DNA from: Nymphaea colorata
Lineage: Eukaryota > Streptophyta > Magnoliopsida > Nymphaeales > Nymphaeaceae
DNA: 64,000 nt
Assembly (NCBI RefSeq): GCF_008831285.2
Contig: NC_045150.1
Coordinates: 8,506,001 to 8,570,000 of the forward strand
Direction: 5' to 3'
A program made the translations under genes and the position numbers. The notes beneath the pieces were generated by a model. That model saw only the letters and a program-made list of their open reading frames with translations, searched no databases and was not told the DNA's origin. Positions 26,023-38,507 of the stretch are shown one piece after another; position 1 is the stretch's first letter, and every line of letters begins with the position of its first letter.

Positions 26023-28590
26023 CCTATCGCCGTCTCTTCTCGTGTAAAGATTTTGGGGAGATGAAAGCAAGAAAGAATCGTTATAAAAGACTCTGCAAAA
26101 GAAAGGAGCTCAAGAAATTACGCCTTCAGGAGAATTCTAAGGTTACCATCTTCGTATCTCTTCTTTTGGGGATTGTTCAGAAAGAGATTGACATCAGAAG
26201 GAAGAGAGTTCGAGGTGTTCGAAATGGAAGATACACTGAGATTGGATTCTCACGGTGTCGATCATTTTTTCTTGGTGGAAGCATTTCAGAACCTTCATTT
26301 TGGGAACAGATGAAACAAGGAGGCTTAATATGGTAGAGAAAACGTGTGGGGGCATTAATTTAATGAATTCTTAGAGAAAGAGAGGGGGAGAGGGCTCCTT
26401 GAATCTTTACAACTAAGAGGGAGAGGCTTCCTTCCAACTAATTTCTAAGCAAGCACCGACTTTGACTGCTCATCATGTGTTTACACTAGAAAGGGACGAT
26501 CAGAGAGAGTGAGGGGGAAGAGACGAAAATGGGCACACAGCCACACAGGGTCGTCTAGGGTTTTGACTCTCGCCTTCAGTCAGAAGAAACAAGAAGGTGA
26601 GTGCAGTTTTAATGGTGGAAGGCGAAAGATCAGTCGCTTCTGAAGAAGCAAAAAAGTGTTTCACGCCTATGCTCACATGTCAGAACTAATATTGGCCGTA
26701 GATCCTCATAATCCGACGTCCTAGATTTCTCGTTTTCTTCTTACAGACACGTAATGAAGCGCGACCTCCAACCTCATTAATGGCGGTGGTTATGATTCCC
26801 AAGGTTGATCGCCAAGGGCACAGCCAGAGCAAGCTACTGTTCTTTCCTTACATTAAAGTTCTATGGTACAAGGCAGATCTTTTACCGATCGATAAAAATA
26901 TTTTACTGAATTGAAGTTTGTTTCCACTTAATGATCTATTGAAAACAATAAATATAGCCTGAATTCTTGGCAATCCCTCGAAAAAATTTACTAGTGCAGT
27001 GAACTTTTTTCTCGCGTGAAGCCACGAATGAAATTAACCGACTTTTCACATGTTTAGCCGATTAACAATGACTTTTTGGGCACGGTAATCGAGATGTAAA
27101 TCAACTCGTGAGTTTCAAAATTTAACAAGGCACGAGGATACGTGCATGTTCTAAATTTAATCAAAAGTGGGTACATGTTTTCTTGGTACTCCAATATTTA
27201 ACAAATTATTACTGTTGAAACACTAAAATGTACGTAAATTGTTTCCATTATCAATCGCATATTGTTACCAAGGTCAGGTTCATATACAACGTTTAATTTT
27301 GAAGATAGTAGTTGATTTCTCATGGTTCTTAGATTCGAGTTGATCTAAAATCAACGATAGCTAAAATCTAGAGTATGCCAACATGAATACGAAATTCACG
27401 CTATATGGTAAAAAAACATGGAAGGGAGGTCGGACCTCAAAACCGTGGTAATTAAACACAACTTAAAAGATTAATGGTGCTAATCATTTTTTGAAGGTAT
27501 ATTGACACTGTAAAAATGAATTGAAAGTGATCGATTTGAACAATAAAAGAAGGTGGATCAAATAAATACATCCACATGTTTGATTTGTATTTTAATTCCA
27601 CTCTCAAATCTACCGAAATAAATTGAGAGGTCGACAGCCCATATGCCGGTGAGTTATGAGTCGCCTGAGCTCTGCCTTGAAAAAAGGAAGAAAATGTAAG
27701 ATACGTTGATCCTCTACCAGAGGGTCATACGGCAAATTACGGACGGCATTTCCGCTTCTTCACAATTGCTGCTAGCGTTGATTGTATGACCATCGCAATG
27801 CAAATAAAAAAGAACCATAATATTGATCTCCAGGTTAAAATTTTATATTTTTCAGGACCATTTTCTTTTAGAAAAATTTGTTGATGGCATACAGAAAATG
27901 TGAGAAGATACAAGAACATAACCAACGTAATGTATACTCACGCAATATTTTAATTGTATTTTTCTCAAGATCATACCCAGCCTCTGAAAACTTGAGAAAA
28001 CTAGCAAGGTCTAGATACGTTGCAAGAAAATTATAATAATATTGGTGATCAAGCAGATCCTGCAAGTGAAAAAAAAATGGGAAAAGGGAAACAGTTGAGG
28101 AGGGTGAGCTTAAGCATGTGCGTAGACAATAAGCAACACGTATCTCCCCAACTGGCTGGCTATTTTTCAAATCTTCTCCAAAATCTCAAAGTAAGTGCAT
28201 ACTTAATTCTGACATATGGTATATATATATAATATATATCTTTCTTTCTTTCTTTTTTTGGATATATATATATTTCTTTATTTCTTCTTCTTACTTTCTC
28301 TCTGAAACTTTCAAAGAAAGGACCATGTTGACATATATATATATATATATAGACAACAAGTCCAATTGAGATTCCAGAAAATACAATCATCCTGTTAATT
28401 AAGGCCATGCTTTACTTCACCAAGAAAATATGCTTTTTTCCTTTATCAAGAAAATAGTGATCTTCCTTGTGTAAGTGAAACAAACTTCATGTTCAGTAAT
28501 TTCTTCGCATCTCTTTTTTCACGGCAAATAGCATACTACTTTCTTCTCTTCAATGGTGGAGCTACATATGAGCTGCCTACACCAGCCTCT

Positions 28591-28654
28591 CAATCTTCTT
28601 CAAATATTTGTTCGGTTACATACAATCTTCTTCAAATATTTGTTCGGTTACATG
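28591..28654. repeat. 32-bp direct duplication
   Basis: The unit beginning CAATCTTCTTCAAATATTTG at 28591 is repeated exactly at 28623. It is a simple recent tandem duplication in non-coding DNA. Confidence 0.92.
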
Positions 28655-30522
28655 TATGAGTGCCCTTTTAGATATGAAAATTTGTGGATGCGTATCTCTC
28701 TACAAAATTTTTCTAACTCAGCAACTGTTCCCCTCCCACGTTACCTGCAAAGCTTCCATCTATATATCTTCCCAGATCTAGTAGACTATCTGTACTCTCC
28801 TGTCATTCTCCTCTTTGACGACGGTGCAACCTAATTGAATCTACGAAAGAAAAGGAAATCTGGTCGTTGAGACTCCGATTCAAAGTCTGATTTTGCATTC
28901 GATGAAGATCTAACCTTCTTTTTGTTTTAGCAGATATTCTACTGAAGTGCAGAATATGCAATGCTTCCGCTGAAGAAAGAAGTCTGAACAGAGAAAAACT
29001 TAAGCGAAGTAAAGTCCGTCGGATGCTACAGGAAAACTGATCACGGAGAGAGAGAGAGGGGAAATAATTGAGGGTCAAAGGGACGGAGACTTAAACTCCC
29101 CATTTTCAGCAGCAAGCCCGTGGATTTTTACATACGTTTTCCGAAGCTGAGGCTTAGCGGACGTCAGCTGGTATGTTTGGGCTAGAGAGAGAGATTTCTG
29201 TATCAGTCAACGGTTATGTTATGTGATATCAGGCAACGGTTACGTTGAAGACTGCTCCTTTCTTCTTGTATCTTGGGGTTTGGAGGTGCTTTAAGAATTA
29301 AAAGGGTGAATGTTTATTGTTTACAATGCAAAAGAGTCATACTCATAAGAATTGAATTGATGACCAAACTTTCACCTACTATAGTTTTAAGATACTTCCC
29401 TCGAAACCAATACGTGATTCACGTGATATTTTTCATTTTTATTTTGCCAAAATATCCTTATATTGGGCCCGTCATGGGTTGACGAAGGGCCCAAGGAAAT
29501 TTCAAATCCGATCATGTAGTTACAATGAAACCCTCTTTTTTTCTTGCAAATTTTATCAGTATTTCTCCATTTATTCTCATATAATATCATGTTTGAGTTC
29601 GTTCTATGAAGATTCAACATCCTTGCTTTTACCAAGAACCTTTGTCACGAAAGATACATAATTACAACACTTTAGTTCATGTCTTCAAGTTAATACATTT
29701 GAGTACCTTTTAGATCGAAACTGATCCAAACTATTTAATTTTACTTGATTTGATTTTTTTGTAACTCAATTTTCATTCTATTTTTTACTGTTATTGTCCA
29801 TTAACATGTAGTGTTTTCTTTATATCACTTGTTTATTTAAATGTTGTTTTCATTTCAATGTTTTGTGATAATTTGCGTGCGTGTATATATATATATATAT
29901 ATAATGTCTTATCGTTTTCTCGTACCCACTGTTTTTTAAAGTTGTGGTGCATATACCCATTCTTGGTACTCGTACTCATATATAAACCATACCTCATACC
30001 TCTACCCATGTGACGACACAAACCCCAAGTGTACACCAAAATAGATGTGAATCCTGGATCAAATGCTGACCCACGAGTTAGTGCAGTGGATATCCCACCG
30101 TTTGCATTCCTAGTCAAGTCAACACACGGCACGATTAGGTGTAAATTGATCAGTTTAAATCATGCACGTATGTCTCTTTTTCTATGGATAAGACTTCAAA
30201 CCTAACGCTACATGAACCAAATCAACATCCCTTTTGGACGATGGCGAAATAATCACCCAACTAATCCTTCTGGTATTAATATATATACTATAAGGGCTTG
30301 CTTCTGCATGGTATGATAGACTAGAGTACTTTACGGAACTTAGTTGTTTAATACTGCTTTGAATCAGTAGCAAGCCAGAGAAAAGGGGCACTAATCGATC
30401 TTCCACTTAAAAAAATGAACAATTGCAAGAAACTGACTCAGGTATGGTGAGCACCACATGGAGCTGTACCTACTTGAACATAGGTCCAACTTAATTACAA
30501 TGCAATGCAAGATATCAAGAGC

Positions 30523-30546
30523 TGGTGTGGGCAGTGGCCCACACCA
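30523..30546. repeat. Short inverted repeat (hairpin)
   Basis: TGGTGTGGGC and GCCCACACCA are separated by four bases. A near-identical hairpin (GTGTGGGC/GCCCACAC) occurs at 59200-59219. Both are followed within about 20 bases by an ACTCCGC/CCTCCGC word, so they may mark the same end of a dispersed element. Confidence 0.7.
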
Positions 30547-31239
30547 GTCACAAGTAACTCCGCTGCTGCCCTGGATCAGAAACTTAGGATAGCATCTCGA
30601 TTAAGCATCTGTTTGATTTATCAAATATTTGAAGCATTTGGTAATCATTCTGATAAAGAATGAGAAATAGATTGATATGGGTCAATCGAGGAGACATCAG
30701 CTAGCAAACCAAATCCATTGCATCCTAAAAGATGGAGAAGTTGATGAATGCTATGTTTAGTAACGTTGACCAGCCAACTGCCACAACTGGAGCCACACAT
30801 TAGGTGGCGTTGTGTCTAAATCACTCGGAATTAGTAAGGGGTTTAGGTGAGCACGAGGAAACCCCAATGTTCCGGTGAGAGGTCAAGTCGTCCTTCCTTT
30901 TCCTTTTTCTTGTGGTCGGGTTTAGAGCTGTTTCGAGATCTCAGTGAATTTAATTTATCCTCTTCAATTTGAGAGTAGCGTCACCACCTTTTGTAGTCCC
31001 GACCACGGGTGGAGACAATTTTTTTTAAGGGGAGAGTGAATAGTATTTATAAAGTTTGAATAGAGACCGAACAATATTTTTAGAAATCTACGCATATGTC
31101 AAGTTAAAAACTTTAAAAAATATAAGCATTTTTATTTTCAAAAATGTGATGAGGGCCACGAGAATCAAACCGACGACTCATTCCATTGTCTACCCTATTC
31201 AAGTTCCATATGCCAACAAACTATTTCAAAAATACTTTA

Positions 31240-33035
31240 GGGGGCGTTTGATGCGCCGGAAAAGAACTGTTCATCGAGAAAAATAATTCAAAAATTTGAA
31301 ATTTTTCCATCATATCAAACATAGAAAAAAAATTCGACCGTTGAAGTCGAATTTCGAAAATTTTTTTCCGGAATTTTATTTTTGCCCGTTAGGACACGCA
31401 AGCGCGTCTTCGCGTCTTCTTCTTTTCCTTCATGTGCCGCAGCCGCTCCCTCTTCTTTCTCGTCGACGCACCCGCAGAAGACTCCCTCGTGTGCCTCCTC
31501 TCCCTCTCCGCATCAGAGCTCGACGCCTCCACGTCTCCTCTCAATGCAGCTGCTAGCCTCCCGTCTCTCTCTTTCTCGCAAGGTATTGTCTCTCTCTCTC
31601 TCTCATTCTCTCTCTTGTTCCCCTCTCCAAGTAGGCGTTTTGAATCCCTGCGGGTGCGTCGACTGAAAACGAAGCTCTGATGTCTACACGCATGTTTATT
31701 GTGTTGATTATGTTCTACTGAGAAAAGCTCGTACTGTTCCAGTGAGCGTTTGGTTTCATAAACTTTTTGTTTCCCTGTCTGTGAGCATCAATCCCCTTTT
31801 TTTTCAAGTTCTCATGATTCTGTCCTATATGTTCCGAATCCCCTTTTGCTTGATAGCTTCTACAGTTACATGTACTGATCGTGTTATGGCCAATGGTGTG
31901 ATCTTGTAGTTTCTACGCCGATCTCATTTGACTTAGTTGGATGTCGTTTGACTTAGTTCTTCCACTATATATCAGTTTGTGGGTTGTTCGAAAGCTTCTA
32001 CATTGTGATGTACTGTAGGTGTTAAAAATGAAAAAGTGCATAATGCACATATTATGCGTCTATATGAATGTGTATGCCATAGTTACATCTCAAATATAGG
32101 GAATAAAACTGAAAGATGGGCATCATGCACATATTCCATGTCTATATTCCATGTCTATATGAATGTTTTCTTTGTTTCAATTGCTTCAGTTGTAAAGGAG
32201 GCACCCTTATTTTGATTAAGGTGACTTCACATTTGCTATGGTAGACATTTTCTTATCCAAGTTCTTCATTTGTCTTGGTGTCGTTATTTTCTTATGCATG
32301 TTCTTTATTTGTTTTGGTGCTTCAAGCTCTTCGAGTTGTTGTAAACCCCATCCAAACATCTTCTTGAAACAAATCAGCTTTCATATATGTTATATGTTTC
32401 TTTTAATTGAGTTGTTGCATCTATGTAATGGAGCCTGAGATGCAATTGGCCAACAATTCACTACTTAGTAATGAATTTCTCAATTTAAAATGTAAAAATT
32501 GTGATTTTGTTTTCATGCAATCCGTACGGTTGAGGACGATGGATCCTCTCAACCACTATCCTCATAATATTTTAAGTTTCTCACCGGTTTGCGTTGAGAT
32601 TAAAATTTTTAAACCGTTTCTGTCAAATTTTAAGCCGTGTGAATGAGTTCATCATTAGACCGGTTGGTTAATTTGAACCGAAAAGTTCAAATCGGTGTCA
32701 ATTAAAAAAGGGGCAAAAAGTCGGCAAATCAGAATTGTTCTAAAATCAATTGTGTGGGCGAGTATATCCGGTCTATACATCCATACATTCATAACCATGT
32801 TGTCATATTTTTGTAAATCTGGATAAATGTTTTCTTATTATTAAACTAAGAATTAAATTTCTGAAAATAAATTTGTGTACTATCAAACTCAGAAATATAG
32901 AATTGAAAATATATTTCTAAGTCATCACACACACACCAAAATTGGAATCGAAAAAATTTTTTCCATTTCATTTTTCTATTTCCTATATTTCTAAAAATAT
33001 ATTTCCAGAAATATATTTTCAGGCCATCAAACGGC
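31240..33035 (+). mobile_element. PIF/Harbinger (Tourist)-like non-autonomous element, ~1.8 kb
   Basis: The left end GGGGGCGTTTGATGCGCC and the right end CCATCAAACGGC are inverted copies of a GYGTTTGATGG-type terminus. The left flank is TTA, the Harbinger target-site type; the right flank now reads TTT, so the duplication is imperfect. Subterminal sequence at 32940-33030 matches, in inverse orientation, the left end of the element at 33533. Inside, 31380-31580 is GC-rich and exon-like, with open frames rich in Ser/Pro/Arg, and ends at a splice-donor-like CAAG/GTATTG followed by a CT-rich tract. The same leader recurs at 62500-62760. No transposase is visible, so the element would need one in trans. 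Confidence 0.65.
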
Positions 33036-33532
33036 TTTTTTCTGCGTAAAGGCTCGTCCCTATGGGCACATTTTTTGAAGCTCTTTCTTCCTGTGGTAAG
33101 TGGGCATCATATGGTTGAAAACTTGAAATGAGACTATAATATGTAGACTACACATTTAATATAAATTACTTTAAAAAGTTAGGAGGGTAAGTGCCCCCAC
33201 ATAGCTTATACATTTAATATAAATATCCAGATCTGGTTTGGTTGGAAGCTAGGTATATTACCAAATCTGGCTACAAATAAACCTAATTCAACTACATCTA
33301 ATGGGTTTGGAGAGAAAAGCAGGACCAGTTTTTGAATCAAGCGGTCCGATCATATGCATTTTGCATGTAATCAAATGGGAAACCACGTTATAATTGAATT
33401 ATGTGTTGTGATTTGATTAGAATATGAAGATTTTACATACTTTACAAGACACCACTTTGCTTTTGCATTCACCAAAATTTAAAGCATACAATCAATGGCC
33501 AGGTCGGCCATTAACCTCATGAATCTCCCTTA
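33036..33532. other. Non-coding AT-rich spacer
   Basis: Lies between two mobile elements. A CACATTTAATATAAAT-type word appears twice (about 33150 and 33210) near an AGTGCCCCCACATAG word. No gene was seen. Confidence 0.5.
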
Positions 33533-33971
33533 GAGCCCGTTTGATAGCGTGGAAATCTAGAATTGGAAATATATTTTTAGAAATATATTTCTTGGAATAA
33601 AGGAATGAGAAAAATCTTTCTGATTCCCATTTTGATGGAGGATTTTCAGAGAGAAATGAAGACCTTCGTCAGATAGATGAGAACACCGCTTCAATCTCTT
33701 CCTCCTGTGAGGCAGCAGCGGAGGATGAAGCATCGAAGAGGAAGAGGAGCGGAACCCAGCGGGTGATGAGTTTATGCCCTAACGGGCAAAAAAAAAAATT
33801 CGGAAACATTTCTCCACCTCTCGTGGTGGAAAGATGTTTTCGAAAAAATTTTTCCTAAAACACCTTCAACGGTTAAAAATATATTTCTGTGTTTGATAAA
33901 CTAAAAACATTTTAAAAATTTGAAATATATTTCCTGAGCTATAGGAAATTTTCAGCCCATCAAACAGGCCC
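33533..33971 (-). mobile_element. Tourist-like MITE, 439 bp, with TTA target duplication
   Basis: Terminal inverted repeats are GAGCCCGTTTGATAGCG on the left and the complement of GGGCCTGTTTGATGGGC on the right (13 of 17 positions match). The element is flanked on both sides by TTA (33530-33532 and 33972-33974). On the minus strand its first ~250 bases align with the 5' part of the 31240 element: GTTTGATG terminus, AAATTT blocks, an ACCGTTGAAG word, and then TTTTTGCCCGTTAGG. A GA-rich central part (33690-33760) is the counterpart of the CT-rich exon-like leader of the larger element. It is a short internally deleted member of the same family. Confidence 0.8.
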
Positions 33972-33974
33972 TTA

Positions 33975-35439
33975 GGCATTCTGGATTTTGCAAGATATTT
34001 TTCACGATCATGATATGCAATTAACTAATCAGGAGTAGAGAGTCTGACACTTTCGGCAGTTGAAAAGTTACGTATCATTTATTCGGTTTTCGTAGGCACT
34101 ACTTCTATAAACTACTCCCTCTATCTTCGAAGTAGCCCTGAACCACACAAGCATAAAGAAAGAAAGAAAGAGAGAGACTTCTGCGCCTTAAGGGTATTTT
34201 CCCCCTCAACATTTCCAAATTAATTAAAACCTGATTTTCTTTTCTCTTGGCTTGGAGCAAAATTATTCCGAAATATGTTCACTGAGCTGCATTTCCAGCC
34301 TATTTAGTTCGATCCCGACTCGCATAAATCGGTCACGGACACTGGAAAACAAGTTTATTTGTTAAAATGGGAAATAGAAAATAAGATGGTCTACCACATG
34401 CATCCTCTGATTTCTGGAATGCCCTATATAAACACACAATATCCTTATATATCAGCATTTTTTTCGATAAAAAATTATATATTAATAAACATCTATTAGA
34501 GTCAATGTCACTGAATTTTGCTCCGGTTTATGCTGAAACTGCACTGGTCGATTCCACTTAGCATAAGCCCATGTGAGAATAAAATAACCATAAAAATTAC
34601 TTATTAACATTTTTTAAAAAAATAAATGATGTGACTCGATATGGACCATTGGTTAAAACAGAATTTAATTAAGGCCTTGTTAATCGACAATGATGGTTTT
34701 ATCAACCACAAAAAATTTGGCTTTAAGATTGGTAAACTTCTACATGGATTGTCAAAATAAATTTCTCACAATAAGAAGAATTATAAATATTTAACAACCG
34801 CTGCTAAAATAATCATTTCCGACGGTTTATAGCATAGTGACAATTTATCCTATTTTTAATGATGATTTATAGTACTTTTGGTAATTGATTTTAAATATCT
34901 AAATATCTGGCAACATTCGACCACAATTTTGGGATTCAAGCATGAATCCAAGCGACGAAGAGTTGCATGTATTTTTTTTTTTTAATTTTTATTTTGGGGT
35001 GGAGCCGCCCCTGGGCTTGACAGTGTAGAAAAATTCATGTTATGTGTACGGCACGACTTCTTGTCCAAGCAACGGAACACGCTTTCGCGGACGTAAGCGG
35101 TCGCGTCTTGCTTCGTCGTGAGGTTACGATCGTTGAAGTGATCGTGACTATTCTTTTGCCGTCAGAGGGGTGCAACTGATGACTGCGAAACTTAGCTGCC
35201 TTTTGCCTTTCAATTTTTTCAATGCCGAATTGCTTGAAGGGCAAGCTAATCCTTTTCTTAAGAAAAAAAGCCAAGTTAATTGTTATTAATTGGTGGTCCT
35301 GTAACGGCGTGATGGAAAAGTTATATATATATATATATATGCAAAACCATCCATTGCATACATGAGGGAGTTTGAGTTGGATGGATAAGAGAAGGAATGC
35401 AGGAATTTTGTATAAGGACCTACTTTAGCATGTGGGGCT
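33975..35439. other. Non-coding AT-rich DNA
   Basis: No gene or recognisable element. Contains an AGAAAGAAAG tract near 34155-34175 and an AT microsatellite at about 35320-35341. The 35035-35274 minus-strand frame (79 codons) has no recognisable motif and is probably chance. Confidence 0.5.
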
Positions 35440-35780
35440 GCATAAACTAGTAAAGCCAACTCGAGCTTGTCTCAAACTTGATCGTCAAAACTTGACTCGA
35501 ACTCCACTTGTTTATTGCTTATAAACAAGTCAAACTCAAGTTCAAATGTGTATTCGAAATGTTAAACGAGTTGAGTGTGAGTTATAAGAACTTGATTCAT
35601 TTAAACTCGACTCGGCTCAACTATAAAATAAATGCTGAATTATAACGAGAGAATGGTTGAACAAATAACGAATTAATCGAGTTAAATGAGTCAAGAAAAA
35701 AAGATGTGCTTAACATGATGAAGTAAAATGAGTTGAGTTTGAGCTCAAAGTTGTATTGACGAGGCGAGTTTATTCTATCG
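35440..35780. repeat. Dispersed 'CTCGAGCT' repeat, copy 1
   Basis: A stretch dense in CTCGAGCTTG, ACTCGACTCG and GAGTTGAG words. Similar wording recurs at 36330-36650, 61290-61450 and 62130-62290. The family is not one I can name. Here it is followed by a GC-rich GGCCCGGCTTGGCC segment (35795-35900). Confidence 0.6.
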
Positions 35781-35924
35781 AGCTTAGGTCTGGGCATCGG
35801 GCTGGCCCGGCTTGGCCTGTCCGATAAGGAGTCGGGCTACGGTTAGGCCGCAGCTCGTAACTACAACCAGACCTAGCTCTGCCCGACAGCCAAAACCGGA
35901 GTTTGGGCAATTGTCTACACGGTG

Positions 35925-36006
35925 CCCACACCTGCCTTGGAACAACATGCTCACTTGAATCCTAACCCACACCTGCCTTGGAAGCACATGCTCACTTGAA
36001 TCCTAA
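35925..36006. repeat. 41-bp tandem duplication
   Basis: CCCACACCTGCCTTGGAA starts at 35925 and again at 35966, and the following GCTCACTTGAATCCTAA is shared. There are two complete units. Confidence 0.93.
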
Positions 36007-36329
36007 CAAACTTTAAAAAGTGAGCGACGTTTCTGAAAAACTTTTATATGTATTTCTCTTCAATTTTGTTAAAAATACCATTATGCTTTTCCTAAAATTG
36101 TCAAAAAGTGGAAACGTACTTTTTTTTATTTTTATTAAACTTCCCCTTTGTCTTTGGCTTGATCCCCAACAAGCACGGTCATTCAACTTGAAGGTTTGAA
36201 AATGCAGTGGGTTGAATATATACGTCGATTCAAAGATTGCATGGACACGAATTTCCATGAAACAGAAGAAGAAACCAAAGGAGTAATTTGGAATAAATAG
36301 GGGACAAGCAGGCAGGTAGACCCATGCAA

Positions 36330-36650
36330 GAGCAAGTCTAGCTCGAGCTTGGTCGACTCAACTCACATATTGCTTGGCTCGAGCTCAAATCAAACTGTAC
36401 AATGTAGAAAAAGCTCGACTCGATGAATCAAGTTTTGGTTTGATTGGTCGACTCGTCTAAATTTGTTTACCAACTCCCTATTTGATCTCTTTTCTTGATT
36501 TTAAGTTGGGAAATTAAAAAGAAAAAGGAAAACCTAAATTAAACAAATTTACTCGAGTTTAACTAAGTCAAATTATGTAGCTCTAACTCAACTCATTTAT
36601 AAGCTCCAGTTTTCAGTTGTGCAACTCAAGCTGAAGCAAGCGCTCATTAT
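36330..36650. repeat. Dispersed 'CTCGAGCT' repeat, copy 2
   Basis: Contains TAGCTCGAGCTTGGTCGACT, GGCTCGAGCTCAAATCAA and AACTCAAGCTGAAGC words like those of the 35440 copy. The pair could be the two ends of one degraded element, with the 41-bp duplication inside. Confidence 0.55.
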
Positions 36651-37687
36651 TTATATATAGATGTTGTGAAATAGATGGAACATTATTTGACTTATCTTTG
36701 GTTTCCAATAATGTCAGAAAGAAAAACTTTTATAGTGCATGTGATTTGAAAGGCCTTTTTATAAGAAAACTCAGGAATCAGGCTGCATGGGCTTCTGCTT
36801 TTAGATTTAAAAGTTGAAGGGCCGATATGACGTTTATCATATGGGCATGGCCGAGCTACGTATGGGTTGCTGTAAGCAGCTGGGCATACCAGCCTCACAA
36901 TGTTTCTTTATGTTCACATTAACAACATCAATAATACAAGTGTCTCTTTCGATTTGAAAATCTATGAACGAGTGTTCTTTAAAAAATATTTCAATATTTG
37001 CTCTTTTAAATCTATGAATGAGTATTCTCCAAAAAATATTTTGCAGCTCCACCACTGCGTACGTACGCGTTTTCGAGCTAGAAAGGCCCGGCAGAAGACA
37101 TTAACTGCTGCTGCACCTACCTTCATAAACATGGGCGTCGTCTTCACGATAAGGGATGGCTCTGTTAGCTTTTCAACTTGTGTGAACTTGTTGACATTCA
37201 GAAAAGCTCTTTCTCATGTCGAGTTGGCGTCCTTTCTTGTTCATTTTTTTACTTTTTTAAAATTATGTGAACATATGGAATTTATGCCCGTATGTTTCGT
37301 GTAATAATATTGAATTTGTTTTCCTTCATTTATCAATGTCATGGAGCGTTAGATTCAAACGTCTACCCATTTTCGGTCGTTCACAGGTTATTTTCATAAG
37401 CAGCATACATGTACGTAGATGGATCTTAAGTGTCCAAAATTTACGATCGAAGAAAACGTGAAAATGAAATGTATAAATTGGATTTAATTTTCGTTCTTAA
37501 GTTTTTCAGGCTCGGTACACCTACTTTAAATATCAAAATTTCGTGCTCTCCTTTTATTCACATGTTTCTAAATGTTTTTGCATATGTGTGTGGTTGAAAA
37601 TGTAAGGTCATCAAATCCTCCATTATAGAGGAGCAATAGGCATACATGTCCAATTTTGGGCTGACAATTGGTAAGGGATCTCAATCC
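36651..37687. other. Non-coding DNA
   Basis: No gene was seen. A 60-bp imperfect duplication, AATCTATGAAYGAGTRTTCT..CAAAAAATATTT, occurs at about 36958-36992 and 37010-37043. The frames at 36900-37304 lack homology that I can recognise. Confidence 0.5.
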
Positions 37688-37869
37688 AGGGCAAAGCTAG
37701 AAATTTTCATGAGGTGGGCTGAATTAAAGTTTTTAAATTTTGACTAGGGTCGAAATATCATTTTTCAAAATTTTTATATACAACAAGTGAAATTTTATAA
37801 AATTTACATATAAATTTTTGTTTAAGGTGGGGTCAGGGCCCATGCGAGCCCTACCTTGACTTCGCCCCT
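37688..37869. mobile_element. Small MITE-like element, ~182 bp
   Basis: The left end AGGGCAAAGCTAGAAATTTT and the right end CCTTGACTTCGCCCCT are imperfect inverted repeats (AGGGGCGAAGTCAAGG when read from the right). The interior is AT-rich and non-coding. Ends of the form 'aggggcggagccag...' are common on plant non-autonomous elements. No clean target-site duplication could be defined, so the boundaries are approximate. Confidence 0.5.
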
Positions 37870-38507
37870 CTATCAATCAAATATGTTGTCTGCAGCTCCG
37901 AGGCATTTTTTTATTTCTTCTGGTTTGGAGGCGAAATTTCATAAAAGAAAAGTTTTTATGGGTGGAAGAGTTGAAATTTCAACTTCACCATACAATGGGG
38001 TAAGTATGATAAACCTGAGAAAGTTCACTTGAAAAAATTTATTGTTGTTTGATGGTTAGAAGTGAGGGAACGACAGAAAAGCAGTTAAATAACTGTTTAC
38101 AACAGTTGATCATAACGTAATAAAATTATCAACCAACCATTAATAATCAGACTGCCTTCCCATTGCCACAAGATCCAACACCCAGTCAAATTGCCAATGT
38201 TTATCAGGAGTATTCAAATGCCCTGAAGTAATCCAATAGAAATCTGAAGGCCTTTTCATTGCCACAAGATATAACACAGATGCTTCAGATCCACCGGTTA
38301 ATAATGGTACTCAAAGGACTAGAAGTATGACCAGAAAGCAAGAACTCTAGTGGAACTTCGCCGATATTTCAGTTTGATGGCATGCACTTGCTAGATATCA
38401 TTTTCCTTCGGATGGGAACATTAGATTTTGTGCACTCGAGTTAAACAAAGAGGTTTCCCTAACTCAACGATGCTTTAGTAAGGAGAAAGCTAATATGAGC
38501 CTCAAGA
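37870..38507. other. Non-coding DNA
   Basis: No gene was seen. A weakly repeated CCATTGCCACAAGATMYAACAC word occurs at 38159 and 38256. Confidence 0.45.

Larger units (their letters stand above)
26023..31239. other. Gene-poor intergenic DNA
   Basis: The first several hundred bases (26023-26600, GA-rich on the plus strand) are the likely leader and promoter of the receptor-like kinase gene. The remainder is AT-rich and shows no gene I can support. It contains AT microsatellites (about 28218-28275, 28335-28352, 29885-29902), a 32-bp direct duplication at 28591 and a perfect-type hairpin at 30523-30546. The open frames here (for example 28803-29078, 29833-30132) are short and featureless. Confidence 0.6.

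Noticed and set aside
25340-26047. 235-codon plus-strand frame
   Set aside because: Antisense shadow of the LRR region on the minus strand.
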